64,000 bases of DNA from Pristionchus mayeri. Lineage: Eukaryota; Nematoda; Chromadorea; Rhabditida; Neodiplogasteridae. The notes beneath the pieces were generated by a model. It searched no databases. It had not been told where the DNA came from and saw only the letters and a program-made list of their open reading frames with translations. Made by a program: the position numbers and the translations under genes. Positions 23,025 to 36,212 of the stretch are shown one piece after another (the first letter of the stretch is position 1; the number at the start of each line of letters is the position of its first letter). The stretch is taken from positions 32,721,541-32,785,540 of the forward strand of contig BTRK01000004.1 of the NCBI GenBank assembly GCA_036245805.1, read 5' to 3'.

Positions 23025-25342
23025 GAGGCCGGATCGGTAAGAATCGATCATAATGGCCACCCCCCGGACATGCGTCCTTCCGGAATGGGAACTGGGCGTC
23101 CATGCTTCAACCCTGGATACCTATTGGCCCCATGATACACCACGTATAGGCTATTACTCGATTCCGCTTTTCAATGAGTAATTATAAGGTGCCAAATTTG
23201 AAAAATCGGATTTTCATATTTTTCGAACGCGATGAGATAGACTCAAAATCTCTTTTGCGTTGTATTAGGGGTGACAAATAACCAAAAATGAACCACCCTG
23301 ATCGAATTGGTATTGGTTGGAATCTTGATTTCATGTCCGAATTTTTCAGTTTTTCCAGGCTGAAAATTCATCACGGCAGGGGGGAGTATCTCACTATGTC
23401 TATAATGTAGCCCAATGAATTCTACATCCACATGTTTAAAAGTGAAAAGAAATGGACGTTTCCGTTTTCTTCATATCGAGGTCCGAACATGACATTTCAG
23501 ACATTTCAGAATTCTGTGAAATCACTTTTATATCCTTCAAATGAACTGTTAAACGTGCTAATTTGGTGGATAAGGAATCTACAATAATATTAATTAATAA
23601 TTATGCCCTGAAAATGTGACTTTCGTTCATTCCGGAAAAGTCGATTTTCTCGATTTCGATTTTCTCGAAATTTGAGCGATCTAAACTCAGTATTTTCAAG
23701 CATAACGCGACGACTACTGATTAAAACATAAAGAAGGTTTCCATATGAGTACTAAATTCGCAAAATATGACTTTTTTTGAAACTGTAGGACTGTCTTTTA
23801 TTCAGTCCAAAAGGCGAAATTGAGGGTGTCGAACAAAATTTTTGGACTGAAATTTAAAGAAATCGATGGGTTTCAGTCACTTTGAATTATTTTGCATTCA
23901 GAATTATGAAAATCTGATTAAAAAATTTAAACACTCCAAAGTTCATCAAAAATGTCTATTGAACTTCGATTCTTACCATGTTTGACCGTCTTCAACTCAA
24001 CATTTCATAAACATCAGCCCAGTTATTGACTATTAATCGGTAGTATAGGAACTGTTTATTAAATTATTATTTCAAAAAGTCCCACTAATTCATTCGTTTT
24101 CATGATATTCCTTCCCAAATCTACGTAAAAACAGGGGCGATATGGGACGATTCGACTCAAATTTCCGCCACGAGAGTCGGTTTAAGCTAACACAACTATT
24201 TTTGGAAAGAATAAGATGATTATACACAAATTTCCGAAACTTTACATGAAAAACCCGCAATTAGTTGTACTTTATGAAGATTTGGGAAGGATTATCATGA
24301 AAACGAATGAATTGGTGGGACTTTTAGAAGTAATATTTTAATAAAAAGTTTCTATACTACCGATTGGTAGTCAATAACTGGGCTGAAGTTTGTGAAATTT
24401 TGAGTTGAAGACGGTCAAACATGGCAAGAATCGAAGTTCAGTAGACATTTTTGATGAACTTTGGAGTGTTTAAATTTTTTAATCAGATTTTCACAATTCT
24501 GAATGTAAAATAATTCAAAGTGACTGAAAGCCATCGATTTCTTCAAATTTCAGTCCAAAAATTTTGTTCGACATCCGCGATTTCGCGTTTTGCACAGAAT
24601 AAAAGACAGTCCTACAGTTATGAAAAAAGCTATATTTTGCGAATTTATTACTCATATGGAAACGTACTTTATGTTTTAATCAGTAGTCGTCGCGTTATGC
24701 TTGAAAATACTGAGTTTAGATCGCTCAAATTTCGAGAAAATCGAAATCGAGAAAATCGACTTTTCCAGAACGAATGAAAGTTATATTATCAGGGCATAAT
24801 TCTTAATTAGTGTTATTTTAGATTCCTTCTCCACCAAAGTAGCACGTTTAACAGTTCATTTGAAGGATATAAAAGTGATTTCACAGAATTCTGAAATGTC
24901 TGAAATGTCATGTTCGGACCTCGATATGAAGAAAACGGAAACGTCCATTTCTTTTCACTTTTAAACATGTGGATGTAGAATTCATTGGGCTACATTATAG
25001 ACATAGTGAGATACTCCCCCCTGCCGTGATGAATTTTCAGCCTGGAAAAACTGAAAAATTCGGACATGAAATCAAGATTCCAACCAATACCAATTCGATC
25101 AGGGTGGTTCATTTTTGGTTATTTGTCACCCCTAATACAACGCAAAAGAGATTTTGAGTCTATCTCATCGCGTTCGAAAAATATGAAAATCCGATTTTTC
25201 AACTTTGGCACCTTATAATTACTCATTGAAAAGCGGAATCGAGTAATAGCCTATATGTGGTGTATCATGGGGCATCCATGGTTGAAGCATGGACGCCCAG
25301 TTCCCATTCCGGAAGGACGCATGCCCGGGGGGTGGTCGACTC
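23025..25342. mobile_element. 2.3-kb TTAA foldback element
   Basis: TTAA at 23021-23024 and 25343-25346 flank two arms of about 1.1 kb. The left starts GAGGCCGGATCGGTAAG; the right end has a short deletion (GTGGTCGACTC). Arms are very similar: 23243-23431 (-) and 24969-25157 (+) give the same 62-residue translation. The centre is about 24140-24250. A short motif, TGTAGCCCAATGAATTCTAC, near 23405-23430 recurs in the copies at 60.8 and 63.2 kb. Noncoding. Confidence 0.9.
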
Positions 25343-25484
25343 TTAAATCACATATGTTCTAATTCGCATGCCAAAACTACGGCAATTTTGGTCGAAGAAA
25401 ATCGAGCAATACATTTGGGACCATCGACATTACTTTGATGTGTCGGTCAGCAAATTTGAGATCACTTTCCCTACTATGTATTAA

Positions 25485-27899
25485 AACCCGTTCTCCGTAA
25501 GACTGCAGTGAACGGGGCCATGGATGGCACAACTCTGCCAAAATGGTCACCCGGGGCTCATACTTTGGGAACATGACCCCTGGGGCCAAAGAACTTTTCA
25601 ACCGGAAGCGTGACCCGAAATATCGATTTTTGATCTACCGAAATCGATTTTTCAAATTTCAGATTTCGATATCGACAAATAGCTCATTCGAAAGAGCATC
25701 AAAAGTTATGTCAGAAACCCGAAGAAAACCAGAACGTTGACGCCAGATAGAGCTCGATGAACGAACTTTTTCATCACTTTTGGTAGATCGTGACATGAAT
25801 GCACATGAAGCTATAGGTTGTACATCTCAGTTCTCACTTATATTATGTAGTTTTTCATTCTCAACAAAATGCACTCCTTGGTGGAGTTGAATTTTTAGGT
25901 ATAAGGACCGAAAATCACGCTCAACTATGACGCACTTCGAGAAAATTTTTAACAAACTTTAGATTTCGATATCGTGAAATAGCTCATTCGAAAGAGCATA
26001 AAAAGTTATGTTATAAACCCGAGGGATACCCGAATCCATCAACGTTGACGTCAGTTAGAGCTCGAAGAATGAACTTTTTCATCACTTTTGGTAGATCGTG
26101 ACATGAATGCACATGAAGCTATAGGTTGTACATCTCAGTTCTCACTTATATTATGTAGTTTTTCATTCTCAACAAAATGCACTCCTTGTTGGAGTGGAAT
26201 TTTCAGCTATAAGGACCGAAAATCACGCTCAACTATGACGCACTTCGAGAAAATTTTTAACAAACTTTAGATTTCGATATCGTGAAATAGCTCATTCGAA
26301 AGAGCATAAAAAAATATGTGATAAACCCGAAGGATACCCGAATCCATCAACGTTGACGTCAGTTAGACCTCGAAGAATGAACTTTTTCATCACTTTTGGT
26401 AGATCGTGACATGAATGCACATGAAGATATAGGTTGTACATCTCAGTTCTCACATATATTATGTAGTTTTTCATTCTCAACAAAATGCGCTTCTTGGTGG
26501 AGTTGACTTTTTAGGTATAAGGACCGAAAATCGCGCTCAACGATGACGCACTTCGAGAAAATTTTTAACAAACTTTAAATTTCGATATCGGGCGATAGCT
26601 CATTCGAAAGAGCATAAAAAAATATGTGATAAACCCGAAGGATACCCGAATCCATCAACGTTGACGTCAGTTAGACCTCGAAGAATGAACTTTTTCATCA
26701 CTTTTGGTAGATCGTGACATGAATGCACATGAAGATATAGGTTGTACATCTCAGTTCTCACATATATTATGTAGTTTTTCATTCTCAACAAAATGCACTT
26801 CTTGGTGGAGTTGACTTTTTAGGTATAAGGACCGAAAATCGCGCTCAACGATGACGCACTTCGAGAAAATTTTTAACAAACTTTAAATTTCGATATCGGG
26901 CGATAGCTCAGTCGAAAGAGCATAAAAAGTTATGTGATAAACCCGAAGGATACCCAAATCCATCAACGTTGTCGTCAGATAGAGCTCGAAGAATTAACTT
27001 TTTCATCACTTTTGGTAGATCGTGGCATGAATGCACATGAAGCTATGGGTTGTACATCTCAGTTCTCACATATATTATGTAGTTTTTCATTCTCAACAAA
27101 ATGCACTCCTTGTTGGAGTGGAATTTTCAGCTATAAGGACCGAAAATCGCGCTTAACCACGCTTAACCTCTTCGATGCAATATCTAGTTGATAGCTATTT
27201 TCGGTCCATATAGCTAAAAATTCCACACCGCCATGGATTGTATTTTGTTCAGCATTAAAAAACGCATAATATATGTAAAAACTGGGATGTACAGCATATG
27301 GCATCACTTGCATTCATGTCACGATCTACCAAAAGTGATGAAAAAGTTTATTCTTCGAGCTCTAACTGACGTCAACGTTGATGGATTCGGGTATCCTTCG
27401 GGTTTATAACATAACTTTTTATGCTCTTTCGAATGAGCGATTTCACGATATCGAAATCTAAAGTTTGTTAAAAATTTTCTCGAAGTGCGTCATCGTTGAG
27501 CGTGATTTTCGGTCCTTATACCTAAAAATTCAACTCCACCAAGGAGTGCATTTTGTTGAGAATGAAAAACTACATAATATATGTGAGAACTGAGATGTAC
27601 AACCTATAGCTTCATGTGCATTCATGTCACGATCTACCAAAAGTGATGAAAAAGTTCATTCTTCGAGCTCTATCTGGCGTCTACGTTGATGGATTCTGGT
27701 TTTCTTCGAGTTTCTGACATAACTTTTGATGCTCTTTCGAATGAGCTATTTGCCGATATCGAAATCTGAAATTTGAAAAATCGATTTCGGTTGGTCAAAA
27801 ATCGATATTTCGGGTCACGCTTCCGGTTGAAAAGTTCTTTGGCCCCAGGGGTCATGTTCCCAAAGTATGAGCCCCCTGCATTCTTACAGAGAACGTGTT
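25485..27899. mobile_element. 2.4-kb TTAA element, sister of the one in the tRNA
   Basis: TTAA at 25481-25484 and 27900-27903, with the same termini as the 17907-21661 element. The left arm has five 308-bp units (starts of the marker at 25739, 26047, 26355, 26663 and 26971) and the inverted right arm about two. It lacks the 20620-20900 interior of its sister. The 62-63-codon frames repeated within it are repeat by-products. Confidence 0.92.
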
Positions 27900-27903
27900 T
27901 TAA

Positions 27904-28305
27904 CTACATGACGTCATCAAATTTTGCACAAATTTTTTAAACTCAAGATCAAAGATCAATCTCTATATTTTAGCTTTCAAATTTCTTCAAATCTGGATGC
28001 ACTGATCGCAAGAGGAAACCGGATCCAGAATCGAACAAATTAGCCATTCCAATTAATTCTTTTGTCAAGATTTTTGGAAAGAAGAAGCTCAAGTGTGGAA
28101 GAAAATTACCTAAAACATTGTGATTAAAAAAGTGACCACACAGTCACAATAAACATGTTTATGATATCGAAGTAGTTTTTCGCGCAGGGAATAGCTCTAA
28201 TGGCTCGGTTTACTATGGATTAATGTTTACAGGAGATGTTTCCGCGAAGAGAACTAAGAAATACATGTTCATAACAACGCTCGATTAGCAAAAATTAATA
28301 ATGTA
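27904..28305. other. Short spacer between transposons
   Basis: About 400 AT-rich bases with no gene, repeat or RNA that I can recognise. Confidence 0.45.
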
Positions 28306-29975
28306 TAAGGCTGGTGCAAAAGTCTTGTGGGATTTTGATATTTTGCCTTCCATCTTCTTTTTAGTTTGAACGATGAACTTCCGGATATTGATTACTAATG
28401 AGGCCTTTCATACTCTTTCATATGCGCACCCTATCAGCATTGCCCAATCAGAGAGGCGAGATCAGGATCAAGTTTAAATTACGAAAATTCATCCATCGAA
28501 AACAACACATTTCTCAATATTCTGTTTCCTCTGAAGCATGAATGCTCAATCCCTGGTGGTTATATGAAGCTCCCATATTTACCCTATAAATACTTTTTTC
28601 TAATGGATGCTTGAAGTTACATGCTTTCGAGGAATTTGTTGATATGTAAATGACTACATGTTGCATTTCTGTGTTGATTTTCTGAAAAATAAGAAATTCA
28701 ATTTTTCTGAAAGGGGAAAGAAGCAGGTGCCAATATTTTTTAGGATAATATTGCCTCTTCGTGGGCGCATACGACACACACAAGACGGAGCCTGTATGCT
28801 TGGCCTTCCATTCAGAAAAGACCGAACAATTCACATGTAGCCGGCGACTGCTCCTAATTTTGCTATCATGTATTAGGTTGGTCATAAAGTTTTGTCCGAT
28901 TTCACCCCAACTTTGATTTCGTATAGTTTGTTTGGCTCAAAGCGCCACATATCGACATGATATCGATATACAGGGACATGTTCGGCCTTTTGAATATTAT
29001 CGTTGAAATGGTGCATGCATCTCTACTGTGTGAGAAATAAAGGCCTGTGCAACTTTGAATTTTTCATATAAAAAAAGATTTTACTTAAAATTGCAGTACT
29101 CCGCAGAGAAATTTTTAGATGGAGGCTCAATAAGTTTATCAAAAAGCGCTAGTCGTGCACTAGCTAGCATCAAAAAGAGAGAGCTGCTGAATTCGTTATA
29201 GGCTTCGTACAGGTCAATGAATCACGGACACTTTGAAAAAAAGAGTTCTCTCGAACAAATCGCCTGTTTCGAGGATTGACGAGACTGACACCTACCTATG
29301 GGGGCTATCATTACTACTTTAAGGGTTCTCTATTACATCAATATTTAACAGCCCACTTGGCTTTCTCATCTAAAAAAGTGATATTTGTCTATCAATTATT
29401 TTTCGATAAAAATGCCGAAATACCTAACATGGAGGGTTTTGGAAACGGATTACCCTAGAAAAAGTAGCGACCCCTATAATATTCCAAATTGATGAGGGAT
29501 AGGGTAAGGGTTGTTCATTAATTTGAGCACGAAATTACCGCTCCTCAAACTACAGGGCTAGCACAAAAACGCCAAAAGTGTGTACTTTGATTTTCAAAAT
29601 TGGACACATAAAATTCGAAGAACCCTGTTCATGAAAGGAGAGCCACATTCTCTCCCAAGGAGTATTGTGGCTTGCATGGGACTGATAGCTCACATTTATG
29701 AATAATTGAAATATCACGGGCCGTCGGTATAGATACAATACTCCAGAAACTTGTCGTGACAAGTGTTATGAAACCCAAAACTCGGAATACGCGCCTATCT
29801 CTTATAGGCCCTTCGAGGCTGATCAGTATCAATATTACCGGTGCGACATATGACCATCGCGCTTTACTACTGTGTCAAAGATTGGGTCATATCTATGTTC
29901 TAAACGAAATGCTGATCTTTCAAATAGTCATGGCGTAGGCAAATAGTCATGGTGTGTATAGTCATGGTGTAGGTC

Positions 29976-32883
29976 ATTCTGGTCCTCAACGCTAGTCGCG
30001 AGCGGTGGGGTGCGCACTCCGTCCCCCCGTCTCCCTCTCCCTCCGCCAGTCTCCCTCTCCCAGCAGCTTTGGCAAGCGGGAGTTGTAAGCCACCTCGATG
30101 GGTCGTCCATTCTACGTCGGCACGCTGAACACCCGGACACTCGCGCCACAAGACAAGCTTCAAGAGATCGAGCTTGCCCTCTCCAAGATCAAGTGGGACG
30201 TTGTTGCTGTGCAGGAAGCGAGGATTGTGGGTTGAGCCTCCTTCAATCTTATGTCTTCAGGCATAGTCCTATTCCACTCGGGAGGTTCCACAGCCCACTG
30301 TGGTGTGGCATTCCACATCCGTGCCCACCTCGCAAGAGAAGCTGTGTTCCAAGGCCTCTCCGATCGACTCGCCACTCTGCTCCTTCCCAACCATCGTCTC
30401 TTCCTCGTCTGCGCGTATGCGCCAACATCAGCCTACGATGATACGGACTACGATGACTTCATGGACAAGGTCGAGACCGCTCTGCAGAGTGCGCCAAGAG
30501 GATACATGCCAGTCCTGGTCGGGGATATGAACTGTCGAGTTGCACGCGAGCCAGGCAATGAAAGATTTGTCGGCAAGTACGCATCTCCGACCCCGAACTC
30601 ACGTGGGCGGACCTTCACTGAAGTTTGCGTGAGAAGCCGGCTGCGCATCCAAAACACCTTTCCCGAGAGAAGACACGGCAGGATATGGACCTGGCGGTCA
30701 CCAAACGGCTCAACTTTTCACCAGATGGACTTCGTTGCAACGCCTGTATCGGCGAGAGTTGTCAACTGTGGTGTTGTTGATCGCTTTGAGTTTGACTCCG
30801 ATCATCGCCTTGTCCGACTGTGCCTCTCCCTCCCCAACAAGATGCGGAAGCAACGATGCAAAAAGCGGTTGGAATTCGATAAAACCGCCTTCACTGCAAA
30901 TGCAAATCTCTTTGCTTCCCTGCCCCTTGCCCGTCCAACCTCAGCCATCGACGCCTATCACAAGATTCATGCGTTTACGAAGACTGCGGCAAGCAACTGT
31001 TGGCGAGATCGGCACTCCCCTCCATGGATATCTCGCGAAACCCGAAATCTTCTGGCCCAGCGACACCTTCTCCGATCCAATCCGCAATCCAACGTAGCCC
31101 ACTCCGTCACATGCCGAGCTGCCCGAACGAGTCTCTCGAACGACATCAGAAGGAGAAAAGAATCACAAGCAAGACAAGCTGCAATAATTGGTAGAAGCAT
31201 TGTCAAGTCAATGCTCAACTTGCAATCATCCCGAAAGAGACTACTAGTCCCTGACGCAGTTACTGGTGCTCTCTCACAAGAAGCAACAAAGCTCGCCGTC
31301 CGTACTTTCTTCGAGGAACTCTACAATGCTACAGTTGAAATGCCACTGACGATCCCTCCTTATCCGCCTTTCCCTCTTCCACCCTTCCAAATCGATGAGA
31401 CATGAGATGCGCTTTCTCGCCTCAAATGCGGACATTCGCCCGGCTCCGATTCAATTCTGCCCGATATGCTCTACCTCTCTCGAGATCACCTCGCCCCAGT
31501 GCTCGCGGACTTGCTGAACCACCTAACAGCCGGTGACTCAGTGCCCCAAGATTTAGTCGAAGCTGTCGTGTCTCTGATCCACAAGAAAGGTGACCCTACA
31601 AACATCAGCAACTTCAGACCTATCTCGCTGCTTACTGTAACCCTGAAGGCTGCAACCCGTGTGATCTTGAGAAGAATGGAGAAATCGCTTGAAGAGACTG
31701 AGTCCTCCACCCAGACTGGCTTTCGGAAAGGGCTCAGTACCCTCAATAACCTACACGCTGTAAAGCAAGTAGCAGAGCGTGCCCACAAATACGGTATTCC
31801 GTTGTATCTCGGTTTCGTGGACTTCCGTAAGGCATTCGATTGTGTGGAGTGGAGTGCGGTATGGCAATCCCTATGGATATCTGGGGTACATCCTACCCTC
31901 ATCCACCTCCTCCGCCGCCTCTACGAGTCCTCGACAACCCTCATCCGAGTCAACGAGGATCTCGTCCCAGTCAGAATCAGAAGAGGAGTTCGTCAAGGCG
32001 ACACCCTTTCCCCTCGCTTGTTCAACGTCGTCCTTCGCTCAGCAATGAATGACATCGATTGGGAGAACGATGGACTCAAGATTGATGGGAGAAACCTAAG
32101 CCACCTCGAGTACGCGGATGACATCGTCCTAATTGCAAAGTCAAGGCCTGAACTGAAGCGAATGTTGAGGAAGCTAATGGAGGCATGCTCACGCATCGGT
32201 CTAGAAGTAAATGCTTCCAAAACCGTTCTTCTCACATCGTGTAGCACCACTCGAGCACCCAGTACAATCGACAATCTGACATTCAACTTTGTCCCTTCCA
32301 CTACATATCTTGGTGGGAGAATCTCGCTCCCCCTCGATCACTCGGATGAAATTGAGCACCGGATACGCCTGGGATGGCTCGCTTGGTCCAAGCTCTCTAC
32401 TCTGCTCTCTTCTCGCCTGCTCCCTATGAAGACTAAGAGGAGACTCTTCGAAAGTTGTATCTCTTCAACAGTGCTTTACGGGTCTGAAGTCTGGGCGCTG
32501 CGAGCCAGTGAAAAGGAACGGCTTAGTGTGACTCAAAGAAAAATGGAGCAAAAAATGTTGGGCATAACACTGATGGATCGATGGAGAAACGAGAACGTGC
32601 GCAATGCGACGAAAGTGCGGGATTGGAACAAAGAAGTGCTGAAAAGGAAAGCTCAGTGGGCGTTGAAGATTAGGAGAATGGAGCTAGATGAGTGGACCGG
32701 AGCGACTACGGTATGGATCCCCTACAACAGGAGCCGTCCCCAGATTCAGCCGAGAACGCGTTGGCGAGATGACCTCAGAAGAACAATTGGCCCCCACTGG
32801 TGGTCTGCAACGACCGACGAATTCCGACCTATCCTCATCTAGCGTTAACGCTTGAAGTGATAAATATTGATTGATTGATTGAC
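29976..32883 (+). mobile_element. RTE-type non-LTR retrotransposon with 11-bp target duplication
   Basis: TGGTGTAGGTC occurs at 29965-29975 and again at 32884-32894, just after a (TTGA)n-like tail (ATTGATTGATTGATTGA at 32867-32882). Such short tandem 3' tails without poly(A) are typical of RTE elements. Length 2.9 kb, essentially full length for this group. Confidence 0.85.
30098..32842 (+). pseudogene. RTE-type endonuclease/reverse transcriptase ORF with two TGA stops
   Basis: One frame runs from the ATG at 30098 to the stop at 32840-32842, interrupted only by TGA at 30233-30235 and 31403-31405. The first third is an APE-type endonuclease: AVQEARIVG, VGDMNCRVA and FDSDHRLVRLCL hold the expected Glu, Asp/Asn and Asp-His residues that nick the target. 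The rest is a reverse transcriptase: FRPISLLTVTLKAATRVI, FVDFRKAFDCV, RGVRQGDTLSPRLF and YADDIVLIA (catalytic Asp-Asp), with a C-terminal RTRWRDDLRR. With only two point lesions in about 2.7 kb the copy is young. Both stops could be CGA or TGG mutated to TGA. Retention of function is unlikely unless stops are read through. Confidence 0.92.
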
Positions 32884-33441
32884 TGGTGTAGGTCGCTCAC
32901 ATGAAGTTTGGGACATGGTTGTATTCGTTTCTTTGGTAGAACAGATTTATGATAGTGTGCGCTGAAGAGAGTATAGACGCCCCTATCTACCACTAAAAGA
33001 CCTAAGTTGATTGGGCAAAAACGAACGAAGGGAGATGTCAGAATGCATATTGGTTAAAATCGGACAAAACTTTATGACCAGCCTGATAATTTGGTTCAAA
33101 CCAACTCATATGACAGGTCCAACATATTTTTTGAAAGAATATTAATGCTACTTCTCAGCCAACAATATGAAGTTGTTTCATTTTCCCTTCAAATAACTAG
33201 AGAAATAAATTTAAAGCAAAATTTTGTGAACTGTTTTCAATTGGCTTAATCATAATTTCTGGCGTTGGTTGCAAGATCGGTTTGATTGAAATATGTGTGA
33301 ACAAAGTTCAAGCATACCCCTAAGGAATGCTTTGTTTGTTGACTATTGAGATTTGAGACACGCGAGTTATGATTGATAAAAATACGGACGCAAAAAACCA
33401 CAAGATTTTTGCACCAGCCTTATAATATACAAGTCCGGCTG

Positions 33442-33476
33442 CCCCCCCCCCCCGGGGGGGGGGGGGGGGGGGGGGG
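33442..33476. repeat. Homopolymer block C12G23
   Basis: Twelve C (33442-33453) are followed directly by 23 G (33454-33476), 18 bases after the mariner-type element. G-rich termini occur on foldbacks at 50.8 and 53.1 kb, so this may be a scar of such an element. Exact run lengths are prone to sequencing error. Confidence 0.85.
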
Positions 33477-33988
33477 CGTCCTAGTGGAGTAGGTTTCGCA
33501 ATAACTCGTTTTGCAACTTGTTGACGCGCGATCTCTCTTCCTCCATGTTTCGCAATAGTTTCGCAATAGTTTCGCAATTTGGACAGACGCACAGACGCAC
33601 ACAGCGCTTTATATATAGGTATAGATTGTCATGTTTGTCTATTCTCGAATCGATTGGACTTATCAACACAGCTCGGATAGTCATGCGAGCGTTTGGCGTG
33701 CAACCGATGAAATGCAGATATCGCTCATGCTGCTTCTGAAACGTGCACTTGCGGTAAAATTCGCACGCAAACCGAGGAAAGAATTAGACCAGTTTTCGGA
33801 AAAGTTAGGGCAGTTCTGTCTGAGAAATTGACGATTTCACCTGCTTTTGTTCTTTCAATCACCTATATGTCGTGGTGACTAAAGTGATTTATTCACATTG
33901 AAGGGAACGGCTTTCATTTCTCATTTTCCCCTTGCAATAACTTGCTTTGTGGTTCAAAAGTCTTCTTTTCCAGTTGTAACTCGATCAA
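33477..33988. other. Upstream region of the first chemoreceptor gene
   Basis: No gene. Short GTTTCGCAATA repeats lie at 33547-33577 and a TATATATA near 33611. Probably 5' flank. Confidence 0.45.
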
Positions 33989-35992
33989 ATGTCTTGCGTC
34001 GGCCTCTGCATATATCCTCCGGAGCCATTTCTGCACTATTTTATGCGAGTCTCCAAACTCGCCCTTACCTTTCTATCAATTGGCATGGCATGCCTGTGCG
34101 CATTCATCATAAGAAAAACGACAAGTGTCTCAAGTGACTACTCGAACCAACTCTATATTATCATAGTCAGTTTAAGCCTTATTTGACAACGAAAGGGTAT
34201 TTGACAGATTGTTTCAACCCAATTCGACGCATATTCACAACTGGTACTCGACCCACAATACACTACGTCTACATTTTGTATTTATCGGGATGCGCCACTG
34301 ATTAATATCCCACTCAACGTTGCATGGGGATTTGTAAGTCTTTGTCGATTTTTTCTCTACCATAATTTGTTTGTTTTAGCATTACTTTTTGAGAGTATCT
34401 TTACAATATTTTAAATCCAATTTTGCAGATGATCTGGATTCTGCTTGTCACCCTCCATCCCTCGGCATACTTTGCTTGTTTCCTACACCGACACCAGGTG
34501 AAATTAGTAACAGTTTCAAAACAGATGTAATAACTGGATGTTTGGACCCGGCCTTTTGCATTAATTTAGTTGGTTCAAACAAACTCTACATTTGAAGATA
34601 ATCGTCCAAATGGAATCAAAGTTAAAATTCAATCCGCCCATACACAAATTACTTGTCGTGATGATTACAGTACCATGTGTAACATGTGGATACTCCTTCT
34701 ATGTGAGCTTTTACATTGGTATAAATTCAAAAACTATAAACACACAAACATGAAAGAAAAATTCCAAAATTTTGCAGCTAGCGTGGGATCGCGACATGAA
34801 GTACACTATCCTTGTAAGTATTCCACTATATAAACCAAGAAAAATATCATTCAGATGCAACTTGAAGTATATTTAGGTTTATACAGAAAGTCAAACACCA
34901 ATTCAGCCCCGAATGACACCAGAGTGGGATCCTGCTTTGCTGGCTCGCATTGAGTGCATGCCGGGAGCCGTTGAACTAAGAATGTAATGTACCCTTTAAT
35001 CTTTCAAACTTGAATCTTTATCATCGACACATTACAAACGGATTAGGAAAATTCCGATGTGGGATGGTTGAATTGGCGTACTCATTGCAACGAACACTAG
35101 TAAAAGGGTGGTCGTCGTTTTCTTTAACTTGCAACAATTCCAGAGCCTGGGGAGTATTACTCCTGCTTGCAAGTATTGCAATTGTGATAGCAGTAAGTTT
35201 CTTGTGTTAATTAAAGGACATGAAGATTTTACAGATTTCGGTGCACACTTTCTCGATTTTGCGCAATGCGAAAAATATCAGTGCTAAAACGCAATCGTTC
35301 CACCGAACTATGATGGTTTCGCTGATAATTGTGGTATGCGTTTTGAATAAAACACTTCTCATGACATTTCTTTTCTAATTTGGTCGATCATCAACATTTC
35401 TAATGCCTAATTCAGGCTACAGTTCCGATGGCTCTGATTGCATTGCCATATTTAATTGTGGCTATTTATTACAAGTTCGTACCCATTAGATCGCGAAATA
35501 GTGAATGTAAAGCTACAATTAAAATATTATAGTTAGCGAATCAGAATACGAAACACTCAAAAGTTTGACCGAATTGCGTACTAGAAAGTAAAAAATTTTC
35601 TAAATAAATGGGGAATTTCGACATGAATTTCGGATAAAGAACCCTAATGCTCGTAAACAGATTCGTTCCGAAACGAGTGTTGAAGAAAATGCATCCGCTA
35701 ATGATCATTTGGCAGTTCCGTTCATGGACTTTGGCACTCTGGTGAACGCCTGTCACTCCATTGTGCACTCAGTGGCACTCATTCTCACGACTCCTGTCTT
35801 TCGTAAGATAATCATAGAGGTAACTTATTTTAATTATTACGATAATAACACGTACCTTTTCAGTTATTCTGCTCAAGAAAGATTCACATTGCAGTCTCCC
35901 TCTCAGATCATAGAAATTCCATTGTATCGAATAATTTCTCTGGCTTCAGACGCTCTTGGAGAAGAAGAAATGAATTCGTATCGATTCGATAA
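33989..35992 (+). CDS. 7TM chemoreceptor, first of three tandem copies
   Basis: I place eleven exons: 33989-34165, 34208-34333, 34429-34497, 34598-34702, 34778-34813, 34907-34983, 35144-35192, 35235-35333, 35416-35500, about 35686-35819 and 35864-35992, about 361 residues. Most exon lengths (177, 126, 69, 105, 36, 77, 49, 99) match the neighbour at 36.8 kb, and many match that at 39.2 kb. Hydrophobic segments recur (SKLALTFLSIGMACLCAFII, VPMALIALPYLIVAIYY, HSIVHSVALILTTPVF), with FCIYRDAP before the second helix group. It looks like a nematode serpentine receptor acting on sensory cilia; I cannot assign the class. Two acceptors are unusual (tttgaag for exon 4; exon 10 needs gaag to keep phase). 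No stop or frameshift is otherwise seen. Confidence 0.75.
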
Positions 35993-36212
35993 ATGACATT
36001 TACGATCTTTGGTTGAATGCAACATTAAAAAACACACTAAACATTCCCATTCTATCTCCAATTTCATTAGTGCTCGTTCTGTATCCTTTCACATTCCACG
36101 AGCGTGTTACCTCTTCATTAAGGATATCGTGAAATAGAATTTCATCGTGTCTTGCGAAGAGATTGAACCGCCAAAAGTTCAAAATCACTTTCGTTCTCTG
36201 AACAATCATTAA

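Larger units (their letters stand above)
28873..33086. mobile_element. Inner mariner-type element
   Basis: TTAGGTTGGTCATAAAGTTT at 28873 and the near inverse ending CAGCCTGA at 33086 form 30-bp termini, flanked by TA on each side (28871-28872 and 33087-33088). It is inserted in the outer mariner-type element and itself holds the RTE-type retrotransposon. Its own interior shows no recognisable transposase. Confidence 0.8.
28306..33422. mobile_element. Outer mariner-type element, interrupted by nested insertions
   Basis: TAAGGCTGGTGCAAAAGTCT at 28306 and its inverse ending at 33422 are flanked by TA (28304-28305 and 33423-33424). This terminus type (AGGNTGGTGCAAAAG) is familiar from mariner elements of invertebrates. 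The element proper is about 0.9 kb; the rest is insertions. I see no transposase. Confidence 0.8.

Noticed and set aside
23243..23431. Identical 62-residue frames in both arms (also 24969-25157)
   Set aside because: Identity follows from the inverted repeat; no motif or splice context supports a gene.
28514..28885. Possible mariner transposase frame on the minus strand
   Set aside because: None of the mariner transposase motifs (catalytic D,D34D context, WVPHEL) are seen.
29900..30441. Overlapping open frames around the start of the RTE element
   Set aside because: They are shadows of the endonuclease frame, which alone has catalytic motifs.
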